NCBI GenBank assembly: GCA_013821425.1
Contig: JACDGV010000010.1
Span: forward strand, 1 to 64,000
Length of the DNA stretch: 64,000 bases
Origin: Nitrosospira sp.
GTDB lineage: Bacteria > Pseudomonadota > Gammaproteobacteria > Burkholderiales > Nitrosomonadaceae
Reading direction: 5' to 3'
In this document: positions 61,898 to 64,000 of the stretch, in pieces
Numbering within the stretch: position 1 is the first letter of the stretch
How the letters are laid out: each line of letters begins with the position of its first letter
Made by a program: the position numbers and the translations under genes
The notes under the pieces: generated by a model
Told to the model about the DNA's origin: nothing
Seen by the model: only the letters and a program-made list of their open reading frames with translations
Database searches by the model: none

Positions 61898-62388
61898 TTG
61901 GCTTCCACTTTGATTGTTCCTTTCATACCTGGAAAATTCATACCTTTGAAATGACCCGGCAACGGGCATGCGAAATTGACTTCGCCAGCTTCAGCGAAAT
62001 GCCATATCAGTTCCCTGGTCTTGCCAGGGTCAACGGTGATCATGTTGGGTTCATCAGGATGTTCCATGTCGGGAAATTTCTTCATCATTTTGCCATGCTT
62101 ATCTATTTCCTCCCTGGTCCCAATCATAATCTCATGCTTTTTCTTGCCGGTGTTCTTCAACACAAATCTTATCGTTTCTCCCTGTTTCACTTCTATTTCA
62201 GAAGGCCTGAACCGGTTATCCACCATTGTTATTTCAATAGTGCGTGAGACTTGCCCAGGGTCGCCTGGACTGCCGATAGTTGTGCCTCCATGTTCACCGT
62301 GATGATTCCCCGCGGCTAATGCGCCGACCGGGATAAAGTTCAGGGTTAACGCAGACGCGATCAAAACCGAAACCGAAAGCTTTTTCAT
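61894..62388 (-). CDS. Periplasmic cupredoxin-family copper protein
   Basis: 164 residues with signal peptide MKKLSVSVLIASALTLNFIP ... ALA. The mature protein starts with a His-rich stretch (GNHHGEHGG). The cupredoxin domain has IEVKQGETIRFVLKNTGKKK then HEIMIG (first copper His) and the C-terminal loop NFACPLPGHFKGM that gives Cys, His and Met ligands, a type 1 site. A Met/His-rich loop (HGKMMKKFPDMEHPDEPNM) sits between and may bind extra copper. It is the first gene of the cupredoxin-DUF411 pair. Role in copper handling or electron transfer inferred. Confidence 0.92.
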   Translation of the reverse strand: MKKLSVSVLIASALTLNFIPVGALAAGNHHGEHGGTTIGSPGDPGQVSRTIEITMVDNRFRPSEIEVKQGETIRFVLKNTGKKKHEIMIGTREEIDKHGKMMKKFPDMEHPDEPNMITVDPGKTRELIWHFAEAGEVNFACPLPGHFKGMNFPGMKGTIKVEAK

Positions 62389-62780
62389 TTGTTCTCCTCT
62401 TTCCAGAGAATACGAACGCTATGCTTGCTGACCGGCAATATAGCAAAAAAATGACTCTCGGCCCAACTCCGTGCAACACAAAGTGCACACCGCCCATTCC
62501 CGACTTTTTCCAATGCAGGCGATTTGCCCAGAAGCTGGGATATACTGTCGCACAGGCTTAACCTGTGCTCTGGCTGGCTCTATGGAAGATAGCTCCATTG
62601 GCGATCTGAATGCGCTCATGATATGGCGGTTATCACGTGATACCGGTAGTAGACCGGATAAGTCGCCCTGGAGTTCCTTTCTTCACCGGGGTCCTGCTTG
62701 ATCAGCCTGATACGAGCCCGAGTGGGCCGCCCCCAAAAGGAGGGAGGAGGGCGCATTATCATTTTACCTGCCTCGCACCT
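62389..62780. other. Intergenic stretch between divergent genes
   Basis: About 390 bases between the cupredoxin start and the lipoprotein start. No clear promoter pair, repeat or RNA fold was seen; the 76-codon ORF at 62471-62701 has no features of a gene. Confidence 0.45.
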
Positions 62781-64000
62781 ATGAAAACCCGGCATCTGGA
62801 CATCTGTCGTTTTCCGCGTTCAGCGCGCGCACTGCTGTGTCTGATGTTTGCTTTCGCCCTATCCGGCTGTGTATCCCCCATCGCTCTCAACCGTGCAGTC
62901 GGGGCTTATGATGAGGCCATTACCACCGCGGCGTCTAAACAACTGCTGATGAATATCGCCCGAGCCCATCACCATCAGCCCATCCATTTCACGGGTGTTT
63001 CCAATGTTGCGGCGACCTTCGATTTCCGCTTTAACGCGGGCGGTACTCCTGCACTGGGGGGCCTCGCCGGACAAGTCCTTATGCCGATATTCGGTGGGAG
63101 CGTCGGCGAAAGTCCTACCATTAGCATTGTCCCGATCGAAGGGGAAGAATTTACGAAAAGGCTGCTAACTCCGTTTCAGCACAGCAAGCTGACTCTTCTG
63201 CTCCGTCAGCGCTACGACATCGATCTCTTGCTGAGGCTGATGGCTCAGGAAGTGCGCCTACAGTCCGCAAACCGGCAGATTTCCTTTCGCAACACGCCCT
63301 CCGATACGCGGGGATACGAGATGTTCCGTCGCCTGGTACTTCACCTTTCAGCTATTCAAGACCAGAACCAACTCTATGTGGAGCCCTTGACCCTGGAACA
63401 TGCCTGGACCATACCGGCCGGCTCGGTAACGGGAGAAGGCTTTCAATCACTGGAGAAAGAATTTACCGTGCTCTACAACAAGCAGGACAATACCTATTTA
63501 CTTCGCAAACAAGTGCCCGGTCCTATCCTCATCACCAATTACGATCCGAATACCTTGACCTCGGACGAACGCGCCGGGTTGAGTGTCGAAGTGGGGCGCT
63601 GGAGCGCCAATGATGTGGCGTTCGATATCCGTTCCGGTTATTTCGGGGGCGAGTGGCCGGTCAAGGGAAGTTTCCGGCTCAGAAGCTTTCATGCGATTCT
63701 TGGTTTCCTCGGCCGTTCTCTGGGTGACGAGCCGGAATACCATGTTGCGAAGGATCCCCGAACTCCAGCGATCAAGGGTGATGAAAATCCGGTCGCCACC
63801 ATGGAAATCATTGTGTCGGACTCAGCGCCGCCGGAGGCCGATGTGTCGATTCGTTCACATAACCAGCACTACGCAATAAACACCGGTGGTCCGCTGGCTC
63901 GTTGGAACAGGGATGCTTTCCAGATGTTATATCTCCTGTTTCAGATGACCATCACGGATTTGCCGCGTGTTGGTGTACCAAGCATTACTATCGCAAAGTG
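62781..64000 (+). CDS. Large lipoprotein of unknown function, 3' end outside window
   Basis: Open from an ATG at 62781 to the window edge (406 codons seen); missing from the ORF track because no stop lies inside. The start MKTRHLDICRFPRSARALLC leads a lipoprotein signal with lipobox A-L-S-G-C at residue ~32. The exported part begins ALNRAVGAYDEAITTAASKQ then LLMNIARAHHHQPIHFTGVS, and continues with mixed alpha/beta sequence (VNPL-type patterns absent). I do not recognise the family. Base and codon use match the neighbours. The ORFs drawn on the opposite strand at 62859-63074 and 63498-63743 are shadows. Confidence 0.8.
   Translation, partial: MKTRHLDICRFPRSARALLCLMFAFALSGCVSPIALNRAVGAYDEAITTAASKQLLMNIARAHHHQPIHFTGVSNVAATFDFRFNAGGTPALGGLAGQVLMPIFGGSVGESPTISIVPIEGEEFTKRLLTPFQHSKLTLLLRQRYDIDLLLRLMAQEVRLQSANRQISFRNTPSDTRGYEMFRRLVLHLSAIQDQNQLYVEPLTLEHAWTIPAGSVTGEGFQSLEKEFTVLYNKQDNTYLLRKQVPGPILITNYDPNTLTSDERAGLSVEVGRWSANDVAFDIRSGYFGGEWPVKGSFRLRSFHAILGFLGRSLGDEPEYHVAKDPRTPAIKGDENPVATMEIIVSDSAPPEADVSIRSHNQHYAINTGGPLARWNRDAFQMLYLLFQMTITDLPRVGVPSITIAK

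Overview
The window reads as a chromosomal segment of a betaproteobacterium. It is most likely an autotrophic member of the Nitrosomonadaceae (Nitrosospira-like). This is inferred from three things: a class I phosphoribulokinase (Calvin cycle), decayed PEP-CTERM/HAF-type coding sequence, and several gene orders typical of Betaproteobacteria (trpS-scpA-scpB, zapB-like/zapA/6S RNA, RNase II-tonB-aroE-mtgA, rplM-rpsI-argC-bactofilin-erpA, rpsP-rimM-trmD-rplS). No rRNA, tRNA, CRISPR array, prophage or complete insertion sequence was seen.

Layout. 0-8.6 kb: the tail of a redoxin-like gene whose active-site cysteines are missing. Then a minus-strand block with scpB, scpA, trpS, an M50 protease, a YciO/Sua5-like gene and a PHP phosphoesterase, followed by siroheme synthase cysG, a TauE/SafE permease and an EVE-domain protein. 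8.6-15 kb is the least dense, most accessory-looking stretch: a frameshifted PEP-CTERM remnant, a pyrimidine-dimer glycosylase, a CapA-like protein, a GIY-YIG protein, a Tat-exported amidohydrolase and an outer-membrane-like protein. 14.7-15.5 kb: zapB-like, zapA and an unannotated 6S RNA that shares a terminator with the opposite strand. 15.7-18.1 kb: a cobalamin riboswitch with a long extra hairpin in front of a TonB-dependent receptor. 18.3-23.1 kb: an MsbA-like ABC protein with degenerate ATPase motifs, facing a coupled WecA-like transferase / CapD-WbpM-like pair for surface polysaccharide.

23.5-31.4 kb: a dicarboxylate/glutamate symporter, RNase II, TonB, aroE, mtgA and mgtE. 31.5-41.2 kb (minus strand): lysA with the tiny lptM gene in front of it, a YgjP-like metallopeptidase, plsC, gmhB, glyS, glyQ, lnt and a soluble histidine kinase. 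41.5-47.8 kb: an M23 endopeptidase and anmK (wall turnover/recycling) facing the rplM-rpsI-argC-DUF6776-bactofilin-erpA block. 48.1-57.2 kb: phosphoribulokinase, uvrD, a BPSS1780-type membrane protein, thrB, a DUF2782 protein, a LOG-family protein and polA. 57.6-64 kb: a DJ-1/PfpI protein, the rpsP operon, a cytochrome c lipoprotein, a cupredoxin-DUF411 pair, and the start of a large lipoprotein that runs off the window and is absent from the ORF track.

Most of the window is core housekeeping (translation, cell wall, envelope, amino acids, DNA repair). The best candidates for something undescribed are the full-length ABC protein that has lost Walker A, Q-loop, signature and H-loop residues but kept its reading frame, the cobalamin riboswitch with an added 17-bp stem, and the RS-rich insertion in the CapD-like protein. 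All calls are from reading the sequence; no database search was run.
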